The notes below the pieces were generated by a model, which searched no databases, was not told the DNA's origin, and was given only the letters and a program-made list of their open reading frames with translations. The translations under genes and the position numbers were made by a program. DNA of 64,000 nt from Natrinema amylolyticus_A (lineage in GTDB: Archaea > Halobacteriota > Halobacteria > Halobacteriales > Natrialbaceae), in contig NZ_JBHUDI010000003.1 in assembly GCF_042678045.1 (NCBI RefSeq), forward strand, positions 62,001 to 126,000, read 5' to 3'. Below are positions 34,443 through 43,362 of the stretch, in pieces. How positions within the stretch are numbered: position 1 is the first letter of the stretch; each line of letters begins with the position of its first letter.

Positions 34443-35306
34443 ATGCCTAACCAAGAGACGAAGTCGGGATCACCTCTCGTCTCAGTTACGATCTGCAGTT
34501 ATAATGCAGAAGATTTCCTGGAGAATACCTTAAGATCTGTAATTAAACAGACGTATAGTAATATGGAGATCTTAGTTCTGGACAATAATTCGACAGATGG
34601 CACACGTTCAATTCTCCGCGAGTATGAAGATCAGGACGACCGAATTGAAGTATTCTATTCAAACGAAAATAAAGGAGCTTTCAGAGGCCTTAATCACTTG
34701 ATCGAAATCTGTGAAGGTGAATACATCGCAATTCAGGACCATGATGATATTTGGCACCCAGAAAAGATAGAGCGACAGGTTGAAGCACTCGAGAATAATG
34801 AACAATATATCGGGTGTGGTACTAATCTTATCAAGTTATTTGAAAACGAAGATAAAGTGGCATTTCGTCAATATTCTAAGTGTTCAAAAGTTGTGCCACA
34901 CACCTCACTAATGTTCAGGAATGAAGGCTTCTACTACGACTCATCTATTGGGTATAAAACAGATGTGTACTTTATGAAATATATATTGTGTTCTGAAAAT
35001 AGAAATTTATATGTACTACAAGATGCGTTAAGTATGCACCTAGTTAGAAGTGACAATAATAATTTAAGCAAAAAGTGGACAAAAGGGATACCAAGGAACG
35101 TAATTCGTTATTTCAATGCTACCGGGGAATTTAAAACACTTTGTTGGGGAATCATCGCGCATTTATTACCGGATGCTGCCATAAATAGAGTTAAGTATCA
35201 AATTTTAGATTTCGAATTTCAGAACATCGCTACCATTGCAGAGGACAATTTCACCAGACCATATCTAGGATATATAAAGAGCTATTGCCAAGCCCCAGAA
35301 AAGTAG
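34443..35306 (+). CDS. GT2-family glycosyltransferase, low GC
   Basis: 287 residues: VSVTICSYNAEDFLENTLRS VIKQTYSNMEILVLDNNSTD GTRSIL, then IAIQDHDDIWHPEKIERQVE with the DHDD metal-binding motif. This is a soluble GT2 enzyme of the type that builds surface polysaccharides. It is much richer in A+T and in Lys/Asn than the genes to its left, marking the start of an AT-rich, probably transferred block. The TATA-like GTTTAAAC lies about 25 bp before the ATG. An IS1595-type element begins 33 bases after its stop. Confidence 0.85.
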   Translation: MPNQETKSGSPLVSVTICSYNAEDFLENTLRSVIKQTYSNMEILVLDNNSTDGTRSILREYEDQDDRIEVFYSNENKGAFRGLNHLIEICEGEYIAIQDHDDIWHPEKIERQVEALENNEQYIGCGTNLIKLFENEDKVAFRQYSKCSKVVPHTSLMFRNEGFYYDSSIGYKTDVYFMKYILCSENRNLYVLQDALSMHLVRSDNNNLSKKWTKGIPRNVIRYFNATGEFKTLCWGIIAHLLPDAAINRVKYQILDFEFQNIATIAEDNFTRPYLGYIKSYCQAPEK

Positions 35307-35366
35307 TCACCGGCCGTAGTGCTCTACATTTCTAGGAACGCTCTTATGGCGTAGATTGTTGGTGAG

Positions 35367-35830
35367 TTAGAGTGCTGTTTCGAGGATGGCTTTTAGCGCT
35401 TCTTTCCCTGGTTTTCGGAAGACTTCGCGGCGGAGCTGGAACGCTCTGAGATACGGTGTGAGTCTGTCTTTGGAGACGCCTCGATACGGCGAGAGCCACT
35501 GTCGCGTCAGCGACGCGTGGCTCTCGCACGTGTTCACATGCACGTCTCCGTCAAAGTACTTACCGTCGCCGTGGATGACGCATTCGACCGCGAATACGTC
35601 GTCCTCGTCGAGTGATTCGTATGCCCGAAAGCCATCAGTATAGACGGTCAACAGCTCCTGCTGGCGGTCGGCCAGAAGGAGTCGAATCGTCGATTCATCC
35701 GCAGCTTTCGCCGGGATCACATACCGGTCACCACTACCATGATCCGCGAGAATGAACACAGGAGCTTGTCCTCAGCGTACGTTCCACGTCCGCGTGTGGA
35801 CAGGCCACGCGAGCGCGACGGAGAGTGGTC
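35367..35830 (-). pseudogene. IS1595 transposase, C-terminal part
   Basis: It reads PSRSRGLSTRGRGTYAEDK, a one-base frameshift, then MFILADHGSGDRYVIPAKAA, LLTVYTDGFRAYESLDED, DGDVHVNTCESHASLTRQWL and LRREVFRKPGKEALKAILET AL. The zinc ribbon and first catalytic Asp are in the separated part at 37553-37987. Confidence 0.8.
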
Positions 35831-36084
35831 TGTATAACCTTTGAAACTTCTCTTTGAGGCTGCAAAAGACGGACGTAGAACCGATACGAGGGAGAATGCT
35901 GTTCTCTCCGAGCACGGTTAGAATAATAATGGATATTCAACAGGGATTGTATTTGTGTGGAAAGTATGTAACGGCAATTAAATTAAGGAGTGAACTATTC
36001 ATCGAGACGGCACATTACAACAGTTCTGGAAAAACAGCTCCCAGGAGTATATAAATAAGGATCCGCCAGCCCTAGACATACAAC

Positions 36085-37482
36085 CATCCGTCTTTAGTTA
36101 GGAGACGAATCGCGTGACAGCGGCGGCTTATAGAGGTATGTTTGCGGAAGGAACGAGGAGGCGGCAAGTGTGCACCAAGACGCCTCCTCATCTCGGATTA
36201 TGCGTCGGCTCACTACATTGTTTCCCTCTGAGTTCCTCAAAGAGCACGCCGAGGAACTCGGCGTGGTCGAACGTGACCGCAAGCTCCAGATCCCTGCCTT
36301 CGTCTGGGCGTTTGTGTTCGGCTTCGCCGCAGGCGAAAGCCGAACACTCGCTGGCTCCAGACGAAGCTACAACGCCACCGCTGACGAGCCGATCTCTCCA
36401 GGCGGTTTCTATAACCGGTTAACGCCCTCGCTCGCGGAGTATCTCCGCGACCTCGTCGAGGTCGCACTCGACGAGGTCGCTGTCCCGGATACAGTCGATG
36501 CAGATTTTGACCGATTCCGTGATGGTTGCTGACGGGACAATCCTGCGGTTACATCGGTTTCTCGCTGATGCGTACGAACCACGGAAAGGGGAGCAGGGTG
36601 GAGCGCGGCTCCACCTGCTCCACAACGTCACTAATCAGACGATCGACCGGTTCAGCGTCACTGACGAAAAAGCACACGACAGCACGGAGTTTGACACGGG
36701 TCCGTGGCTCAAAGACCGGTTGGTACTGTTCGATCAAGCGTACTTCAAGTACCGCCGTTTCGCACTGATCGACGAGAATGACGGCTACTTCGTGAGTCGG
36801 CTCAAATCAAACGTGAACCCGGTGATAACCGGAGAATTACGGGAATGGCGTGGCGACGCCATTCCCTTGGTGGGTGAGAAAGTCCACGACGTGGTTGATG
36901 AGCTCTATCGGCAGTATATCGATGTTGAGGTCGAGGCAGAATTCTAGCGCAGAGAGTATGCAGGGACGCAGTCGTGGGACACGAAGACGTTCCGCGTCGT
37001 CGGCGTCCTTGTTGCGGACGCCGACGACTACCATCTGTATATCACGAATCTCCCGCGAGAAGAGTTCTTACCGGCAGACCTAGCGATGATCTACCGCTGC
37101 AGATGGGAAGTTGAGTTGTTGTTCCGCGAACTCAAGACGCAGTACTCGTTGGACGAGTTTTCCACGAGCAAGAAGCACGTCGTTGAGATACTGCTGTACG
37201 CGGCGTTGCTGTCACTGCTGGTTAGCCGTGATCTGTTGGATCTGGTCACCGAGCAGGCAGATGATGAGCTCGTGTTTCCACCAGAACGCTGGGCGACGAC
37301 CTTCCGGTCGCACGCCCAGCTCATCCTTCACGAACTCGGTGAACACCTCGGCTACTCTCCGCCACCGTTGCTGGAACGGTTGATCGACGACGCTCAGAAG
37401 ATACACCAACAACGACCGATACTCCAAGAGAGGCTCGCTACCGCTACACAATCGAGGGCTGGGGCCTAACTAAAGACCAATG
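36085..37482 (+). mobile_element. ISH8-type (IS4 family) insertion sequence with 10-bp target duplication
   Basis: The 1398-bp element has ends CATCCGTCTTTAGTTAGG and (minus strand) CATTGGTCTTTAGTTAGG, and the direct repeat GACATACAAC on both sides (36075-36084, 37483-37492). The 10-bp duplication and length are those of ISH8 elements of halophiles. Its transposase is broken, so it can only move with help. Confidence 0.9.
36200..37469 (+). pseudogene. ISH8-type transposase, frameshifted and with an internal stop
   Basis: The reading starts MRRLTTLFPSEFLKEHAEEL, shifts frame near 36520, continues VMVADGTILRLHRFLADAYE (first catalytic Asp) and LVLFDQAYFKYRRFALIDEN DGYFVSRLKS (second Asp, IS4 YREK-type region upstream), meets a TAG at 36945-36947, then goes on to MIYRCRWEVELLFRELKTQY SLDEF, the IS4 Y-(2)-R-(3)-E-(6)-K signature. 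The full protein would be about 420 residues. Confidence 0.85.
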
Positions 37483-37552
37483 GACATACAACATGGGCCG
37501 GAGTAGCCATATTCCACGCTCCTCAGGACTGCATGTTCAATAGTTTCGCTGA

Positions 37553-37987
37553 TCACTCATTGTCGCGCTCGCAGCCCTTGAGCCCGGCTTTCACGTACAG
37601 TTCATCAATTTCGACCGGACCTTCGAGGTGTGGCCGAGGCGCATCCAGCGCTCGCAGGAAGCGCTGGACGCGCCGGTAGATCGCCTTGTAGGAAACGTCG
37701 ATCTCCACGTCTAACTGTCTGAGGCTCGTGTTGAACCGGATGTAGGTGTAGACGGCGAGAAACCACTTTCTGAGTGCCACCGCCGAGTGTTCGAAGACAG
37801 TGCCGGTCCGGTCGTTGAACATGCGGTTGCAATTCTTACAGCGATACCGCTGAAACACTCGATAGCTGCCGTACCGAATCACAGATTCGGCACAGCAGCG
37901 GGGGCAATAGACGGCGTTACGCCAGCGGACCTGTGCCAGCAGGTTCGCGGCCCGACGCTCCGAGACGAACGTCTTGATTGGGAACAT
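37553..37987 (-). pseudogene. IS1595 transposase, N-terminal part
   Basis: 144 residues with a zinc ribbon (CPRCCAESVIRYG, CKNCNRMFNDRTGTVFEHSA) and the first catalytic region GPVEIDELYVKAGLKGCERD NE, after which the foreign insert brings a stop. The remainder is at 35367-35830. Confidence 0.82.
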
Positions 37988-38078
37988 CGTTCGTCGGGTG
38001 ACGCGGTCGCGTCACCCTTGCCCTCTATGACTTCCAGCAACTGCTGAGAACAGACCAACAGTCTTCTACTCAAGAGCG

Positions 38079-38368
38079 TATGAAGTGACAGAGTTCGAGA
38101 GTGTAGTTACTTCACACCACACCTGTGTTATTTCGTCGGTCATCAACCGAGGTACATAGCGTGTATTCCATATGGGGTATCACTCGTTCAACCTCTTCAT
38201 ATATTCCTATGACAATCGGGCGCTCTCCGATAGTTTGAAAACTAAGCATCTTTTGCTAATCAGTGTCAACAAAACCGGTCGATGCCCAGGCTGAAAACGA
38301 CTCCACAGAACAATACATAAAACACGCCGATTATAACAATGATACAAATTAGAAGAGTATATGTCTAG
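38079..38368. other. AT-rich intergenic stretch
   Basis: Nothing recognisable. It should hold the promoter of the GT61 gene; its AT-rich end includes ACAATGATACAAATTAG just before the start. Confidence 0.35.
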
Positions 38369-39649
38369 ATGAATCCAATGTTGATTAAACAAAAACTACA
38401 ATCGAAAACAGGTCGGTGGAACCAGATCCTTCGGAAAGGATGGGAGGTCTACCTCAATGAAGGAATAACAGAAGTATTAAAAACTGCTCCACCGTTTGCC
38501 GGCGCCGTCATTTTCAATTCGTACCTTCGAAACACACATAGTCGACAAGATTTTATTGATTCAGACGACCTACTCAGGTTTGATATTCCTCACGCTTGGC
38601 TATCTCAAAATGATGACGAAGCTGAAATCACGCTTAAACCACCAGATCAAGCAAATTTCGAAACAAGGTGGAAAACCGGCCCAGAAAAATTCTCACCAAC
38701 GTATGTCTCTGAATTGCGTGATGTCGTATTAATCGGGCCAGACGCATTGAGGACTCTTGAGGACGGGCGGTTCCTCATCGAGGACCCGTATGATGCGATG
38801 GGTGATAAAAGAATATATACCTCAATTATTCGATTACTCAAACAAAACGGACGTAACAGTAAGTCGCAATTGTCTGCTATTCTCGAACCGTCAAATAGCG
38901 ATTTTGATGCAGTCGAACCGGGACCAGTGTTCTCACTTGTTGGGTTCCCGCAATCATTCTATCATTGGATTATTGAATTTCTCCCCCGTATAAAATACCT
39001 GAGACAGTACCGCCGCGAAACAGGAAAGAACCCGACAATACTCATACCTGAACGGCCCCCGCAGTACATTATAGAATCATTAGAACTGCTTGGAATCGAT
39101 ACAGACACTTGTCATCCGTGGAAGGGGGGGGTCAAGAAATTTGAAAGATTTGTATATACATCGAACCCTCGAAACCCAAATGGGCTTCCGCACATAGTTG
39201 CCTGCCACTGGCTTCGGAACGAAATGCGTAGCAATGTCGAAATTGATGAAGCAGATTCTGAGTCACGTAATATATATATTTCTCGAGAAGACGCAGATGC
39301 GCGCCGAGTTATTAATGAGGACGCTCTTCTCTCCGTGCTATCGGCATACGGTTTCGAAAAGGTTGTTCTGTCAGAACTGAGTCTGAAAGATCAGATTCAG
39401 TTATTTGCAACAGCTGACACCGTTCTGGCACCTCATGGGGCTGGAATTGTAAACATAATTTATGGAATTAATATTGATGTAATAGAACTATTTGGGAAAA
39501 ATATTCAGCAACACTATTATAATCTCTCCAATCTCATGGGACATAATTATAATTGTTTGAAATGTATGCCGGAAAACCAGATTGACATTGTGGTCGATAC
39601 TGCCGAGGTCGAGTCTTGTTTGGACGAAGTTCTCACCGCAAGTGAATAA
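38369..39649 (+). CDS. GT61-family (DUF563) glycosyltransferase
   Basis: A 426-residue protein with the GT61 pattern: FPQSFYHWIIEFLPRIKYLR, RNIYISREDADARRVINEDA and the C-terminal TADTVLAPHGAGIVNIIYG IN. These motifs (H-W near the middle, Y-I-S-R-x-D/E-A-x-x-R, A-P-H-G-A-G) are shared with plant xylosyltransferases and bacterial capsule enzymes. A nearby UDP-xylose-synthase-like gene (39768) makes xylose transfer an attractive guess, not a proof. AT-rich, with Lys/Asn/Ile bias like its neighbours. Confidence 0.83.
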   Translation: MNPMLIKQKLQSKTGRWNQILRKGWEVYLNEGITEVLKTAPPFAGAVIFNSYLRNTHSRQDFIDSDDLLRFDIPHAWLSQNDDEAEITLKPPDQANFETRWKTGPEKFSPTYVSELRDVVLIGPDALRTLEDGRFLIEDPYDAMGDKRIYTSIIRLLKQNGRNSKSQLSAILEPSNSDFDAVEPGPVFSLVGFPQSFYHWIIEFLPRIKYLRQYRRETGKNPTILIPERPPQYIIESLELLGIDTDTCHPWKGGVKKFERFVYTSNPRNPNGLPHIVACHWLRNEMRSNVEIDEADSESRNIYISREDADARRVINEDALLSVLSAYGFEKVVLSELSLKDQIQLFATADTVLAPHGAGIVNIIYGINIDVIELFGKNIQQHYYNLSNLMGHNYNCLKCMPENQIDIVVDTAEVESCLDEVLTASE

Positions 39650-39767
39650 GCTGGAACCTCAGTTCGACTTCTAATGGTTATACACGTGACACTACTGTAG
39701 TATTTGCACTAATAGCCAGAGGACTAACAAAATGTTTACATCGTAGGGGGGGTAGCCATATTATAAG

Positions 39768-40709
39768 ATGTCGCATAAGGTACTTGTAACGGGAGGTGCT
39801 GGTTTTCTCGGAAGCCATCTGTGTGAACAACTCCTTTCTGCTGGCCAAGAAGTGTATTGTCTCGATAATTTCAGCAGTGGTCGCCGACATAACATCACCT
39901 CTTTCGAGGGCAACGATTCATTTCATCTCATGGATCGGGATGTTCGAACCCCCAGTTCACTCCCTCAGATAGACCGAATATATCACCTGGCATCACGTGC
40001 ATCCCCTGCTGATTTCCAAGAGTACCCTGTCCAGATAGCGCTTGCAAATACTCAAGGAACTCGTCAGTTGCTTGACCATGCTCGTGCGTGTGGTGCAAGA
40101 ATTCTCTTTGCAAGTACGAGTGAAGTGTACGGGGACCCGGAAGTGCATCCACAGCCTGAAACATATAATGGGAATGTGAACATTCGAGGTATTCGAGGGT
40201 GTTACGATGAGTCGAAAAGATTCGGAGAAACCCTTGCAGTCGCATACCGACGAAAATACGATATTGATGCCAGAGCCGTCCGAATTTTCAACACATACGG
40301 CCCACGGATGCGACCAGATGATGGGCGAGTTATTCCTACGTTTATAAACCAGGCGCTGAATGATGAAGATCTCACAGTATACGGTGACGGGGAGCAAACC
40401 CGTAGTTTCTGCTATGTCGATGATCTAGTAGATGGGTTGATATCAGTGATGAATCATTCCAATCCAAACTACGATGTATATAACATAGGCAGAGCAAATG
40501 AGCGGACCATTTTGGAGCTCGCAGAGGAGATAACGGAGTTAATTGAGACAAATTCAGGTATCGTTTTTGAACCGTTACCGGAAGATGACCCTACCCGACG
40601 AAAGCCAGATCTCAGTCGGGTTCATAACGATATCGGTTGGTACCCAGAGATCGACCTATCATCAGGACTTGAAAATACGATCAGTTATTTCCAAGAACAC
40701 GAAGAATAA
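39768..40709 (+). CDS. NAD-dependent epimerase/dehydratase, UDP-xylose-synthase-like
   Basis: A 313-residue extended SDR. It starts VLVTGGAGFLGSHLCEQLLS with the NAD-binding glycine motif. The segment YHLASRASPADFQEYPVQIA LANTQGT, then FASTSEVYGDPEVHPQPETY and RGCYDESKRFGETLAVAYRR, matches UDP-glucuronate decarboxylases (UXS), which have HLASPASPxxY and GCYDEGKR. The catalytic Thr/Ser-Tyr-Lys triad is STSE, Y and K in CYDESK. Made from UDP-glucuronate (AglM product), UDP-xylose would feed the GT61 enzyme. An IS701-type element begins 10 bases after the stop. Confidence 0.8.
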   Translation: MSHKVLVTGGAGFLGSHLCEQLLSAGQEVYCLDNFSSGRRHNITSFEGNDSFHLMDRDVRTPSSLPQIDRIYHLASRASPADFQEYPVQIALANTQGTRQLLDHARACGARILFASTSEVYGDPEVHPQPETYNGNVNIRGIRGCYDESKRFGETLAVAYRRKYDIDARAVRIFNTYGPRMRPDDGRVIPTFINQALNDEDLTVYGDGEQTRSFCYVDDLVDGLISVMNHSNPNYDVYNIGRANERTILELAEEITELIETNSGIVFEPLPEDDPTRRKPDLSRVHNDIGWYPEIDLSSGLENTISYFQEHEE

Positions 40710-40728
40710 GCAACTTATCGAGGGTGTC

Positions 40729-41772
40729 ATAGAACGAGTGGCACACCAAAGAGCAGGGTGAACGCTGTGGTGGATGAGCCCAGCGACCCTGCAAGAGCAT
40801 TCTTCGGTAGAGACGTTCTTCAATGTCGTGGAGACAGAGACGCTAGCGTTGTTTGAGCATCTCTCCTTCGATTTTCTCGAAGAGTTCGACGTGTTCGCCC
40901 CGGCGGAGACGGGGCGAACACGAGATCATGAGCCACCAGAGATGATGCGTGGCTTCCTCCATTGCTACTACAAAGACATCTACGGCATCCTCCCCGTTGA
41001 ACGAGAGCTTCAGAATACAGTTGTCTGGCTCAGTTGTGGCTTCGATCGACCGCCGTCGAGAGACGCGGTCGATCGCTTTCTCACCGATCTCGAACACGTC
41101 GTTGACGAAATCTTCGACCACCTCGTCGAGCAGGCCGCCCGCCGGGGCCTGCTCGACTTGACCTACTGCATCGATTCGACTGAGGTGAGAACGATGCCAG
41201 CCGATCAAGATGCGTCGAAATGCTACGATCCAACCGCCGAAGAATACTACTACGGCTGTACGATCGTCTCAACCGGACAAAAGATCCCTATCGCCGCGGA
41301 ATTCACCGAGAGCAAACAAGCACCAGAAGAGACGGCGATGCGCGTCACGCGTGACGCGCTCGCCGTCGAACAGCCGATCTGGATGGTCGGTGATAGTGCC
41401 TACGACACGCTTGACTGGCACGACCACCTGCTGGCCGCAGGGGTCGTGCCAGTCGCTCCGTACAACGCACGAAACACTGACGACCCGAAAGACATCGAGT
41501 ACAGGGTCGAAGACCGCATCACCGAGCACAGTAAGGACGTTCAGCTGAAGCAGTCGACGTTAGACGAGACGTACAACCGCCGCACAGGAGTCGAACGAAC
41601 CAACAATGCAGTCAAGGACTGCGGCCTCGGGCACGTCCGAGCCCGAGGCCGCGTCCATGCACGAGCGCAGGTGTTTCTTGCTCTATGTCTCCGTCTCGTC
41701 GTTGCGATCACCAACTATGAACGTGGAGACAATCCAGGAAGCACCGTGATATCGGTGTGAGAAGACTTCTAT
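40729..41772 (+). mobile_element. IS5-like insertion sequence inside the IS701-type left end
   Basis: Ends share ATAGAA followed after seven bases by CACACC (left ATAGAACGAGTGGCACACC; right, minus strand, ATAGAAGTCTTCTCACACC). The element interrupts the terminal repeat of the surrounding element. The exact boundary and the target duplication (probably two bases, TA or AT) are uncertain by one or two positions. It carries one intact transposase gene. Confidence 0.8.
40774..41760 (+). CDS. IS5-like DDE transposase, intact
   Basis: 328 residues: a helical N-terminal domain (LRGFLHCYYKD-like, FDRPPSRDAVDRFLTDLEHV) followed by the catalytic core: LLDLTYCIDSTEVRTMPADQ with the first Asp, PIWMVGDSAYDTLDWHDHLL with the second Asp, and YNRRTGVERTNNAVKDCGLG with the Glu. 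It is the only transposase in the 40.7-45.2 kb stack without an obvious frameshift or stop, so it is probably the most recent arrival. Confidence 0.85.
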   Translation: MSPATLQEHSSVETFFNVVETETLALFEHLSFDFLEEFDVFAPAETGRTRDHEPPEMMRGFLHCYYKDIYGILPVERELQNTVVWLSCGFDRPPSRDAVDRFLTDLEHVVDEIFDHLVEQAARRGLLDLTYCIDSTEVRTMPADQDASKCYDPTAEEYYYGCTIVSTGQKIPIAAEFTESKQAPEETAMRVTRDALAVEQPIWMVGDSAYDTLDWHDHLLAAGVVPVAPYNARNTDDPKDIEYRVEDRITEHSKDVQLKQSTLDETYNRRTGVERTNNAVKDCGLGHVRARGRVHARAQVFLALCLRLVVAITNYERGDNPGSTVISV

Positions 41773-42001
41773 CTGTACTTCCGAGGTTTAACGCTACAGT
41801 TAACGGTTAGCGACCAGGTTCTACAGGTTGAGCTGGTTGAGAAAAAGAACGGCGGAATCAGTAGTGACTGGGAGTGGCACTCTAAGAACAACTCAGAGAT
41901 GTGGTCGCGCACATGCGTGTACTTGCCTGGAATTCTGGTGGTAGAGAAGAACCAAGAGAGCGCTGCCGCTACAGCGGCAGGCGCTCTCGTCGAGGAGGTA
42001 G
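41773..42001. other. 3' non-coding part of the IS701-type element
   Basis: The stretch between the resumed left terminal repeat and the transposase stop codon. It contains an imperfect hairpin (GCGCTGCCGCTACAGCGGCA GGCGC) near 41960-41985. No gene. Confidence 0.45.
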
Positions 42002-42210
42002 CTACCACGGGGAGTAGCTCTGAAGCATATACTCTGCTAACTCCTCTGCTCGGTCTCGATCACACCCCTTGTCCTCCATCAGCCCCTGAATCGCTGATTC
42101 TCGAACGATCTGGCCGATTACTTCTTCGAATGATGAGAAATCAGAGTGATTTGTACCGGTCTCAAGCCGCCGCCGTACCACGAACGCATGGGCTAACATC
42201 ACCACCGCTA

Positions 42211-43362
42211 GTGATTAACGCAACTTTTGGATATACTCGCCGAGATGATTCTCGATCCACGAGCTCGCAAAGCTCAACCGTTCGGTCAGTTTCGTGAAGA
42301 TCTCATCGAGGAGGGCGCGGTACTCATCCGCGCCCTCCACGATGAGTGGTGACGACTCCTATTTGAGACTCTTCCAGACGGATTCGATCGGATTGAGGTG
42401 TGGAGAACCGACCGGAAGAAAGATGAGATCTATTCCAAGTTCGTGAGCGCGTTTCCGCGTGTATTCACATATGTGTGAGGAGAAATTATCCAAGACGAGC
42501 AGAATCCGCTTGCCGGGATTCTGCTCGCGGATCCGTCGAAAACACTCACAGATCTGCTCTTTTGTCTGATCCACGGGGAACTGGAGAACACTCTCGCCAG
42601 TAAGCGCATAGAACCCGGCCGCTGGTGTATCGATTTTCACCAGCGGCCGGGTGATCGTCGGCTCGCTGACGGTATAGAGCCGCTGAGAATTGTCCCATGG
42701 TTGCGGGTGAGAGATGTCAAAGAAGCCGATTGCTGTGCCTCCATCTGTACAAATATCGTCATCAATCTCCCAGTTTTCGCTACTGTCGTCGTTAGAGAGT
42801 TTGTTATGGGGCTTCTCAGGGCCCTCCTCGTCGAACGCGTCTGCAGCGCGTTCGTCGAGGATCTTGTCAGCGTTGTCTGGTCGATCTGGCCGCTCTGTCC
42901 GCGGAATTGCGTACGAGAGCCCGAGGTCGGCCAGCATTCGTGGAAGATAATTCGGATGATACTCGATGTCGAATTCAGTGTTCAGGAGGTGCTGTATCTC
43001 CTGTTTTTTCCACGGTTCGCCTTCTCGAAGGAGTTTGACGAGGCGCTCTCGTTGGCCATCGCCGAGCTTCGGGGGCCTGCCGCCCCCGAAGTTCGGCATC
43101 ACTGACCAAGACCACCTTCATTCCAAAGATCTGCCCAGCGACTTCCGGTTGACTGGGACATTCCGACATCATCGGCTGCATCTTCGAGCGTCGCACCCTT
43201 GTACAGCCGCTTGATGAAGGTGAGGCGCTTGCTCATCTTCTCATTATCTGTCTGCGTGAGCAAGCGGTCGAGATCGTCCTCACTCAGGTGACGGACGATC
43301 TCTTTTTTTTACCAGCCATGACGTCACCGACTCAGAGTACACCCAACTCTTCTGTGAATCAC
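42211..43362 (-). mobile_element. IS630-family element inserted in the IS701-type transposase gene
   Basis: The 1152-bp element has related ends GTGATTAACGCAACTTTTGG and (minus strand) GTGATTCACAGAAGAGTTGG, with TA on both sides (42209-42210 and 43363-43364), the target used by IS630/Tc1 elements. Its transposase is broken in three places. Confidence 0.85.
42216..43318 (-). pseudogene. IS630-family transposase with two frameshifts and an internal stop
   Basis: It starts MAGKK in a run of eight A, where the frame is lost, then EIVRHLSEDDLDRLLTQTDN and the helix-turn-helix KGATLEDAADDVGMSQSTGS RWADLWNEGGLGQ. A second break at TGATG leads to MPNFGGGRPPKLGDGQRERL, PWKKQEIQHLLNTEFDIEYH, RILLVLDNFSSHICEYTRKR (catalytic Asp) and LPVGSPHLNPIESVWKSLK, then a TAG replaces Trp before ESSPLIVEGADEYRALLDEI and the end EYIQKLR. 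The A-run break could be slippage used by some IS, but the other two lesions mark decay. Confidence 0.82.

Larger units (their letters stand above)
35822..37556. other. unidentified insert splitting IS1595, itself hosting an ISH8-type element
   Basis: Without the ISH8-type element (36085-37482) and one target copy, about 330 bp of AT-rich DNA remains. Its edges GAGTGGTCTG and, on the other strand, GAGTGATCAG are imperfect inverted repeats. Inside is a TATA-like TATATAAATA about 25 bp before an ATG that starts MGRSSHIPRSSGLHVQ. It may be a miniature transposable element or a leftover of another element. No gene of known type. Confidence 0.35.
35339..38078 (-). mobile_element. IS1595-family element split by nested insertions
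   Basis: The ends CGCTCTTATGGCGTAGATTG and (minus strand) CGCTCTTGAGTAGAAGACTG match the terminal repeats of the complete copy at 22884-23852. The transposase is cut between ...KGCERDNE (right part) and PSRSRGLS... (left part) by about 1.73 kb of other DNA. I see no target duplication at the outer ends. The element is dead. Its right part (37729-38078) is nearly identical to 44815-45164. Confidence 0.78.

Noticed and set aside
43304..43315. Programmed frameshift at the A-run of the IS630 transposase
   Set aside because: Slippage at such runs is known in IS, but this copy also has a second frame break and a TAG in place of Trp, so decay explains it.
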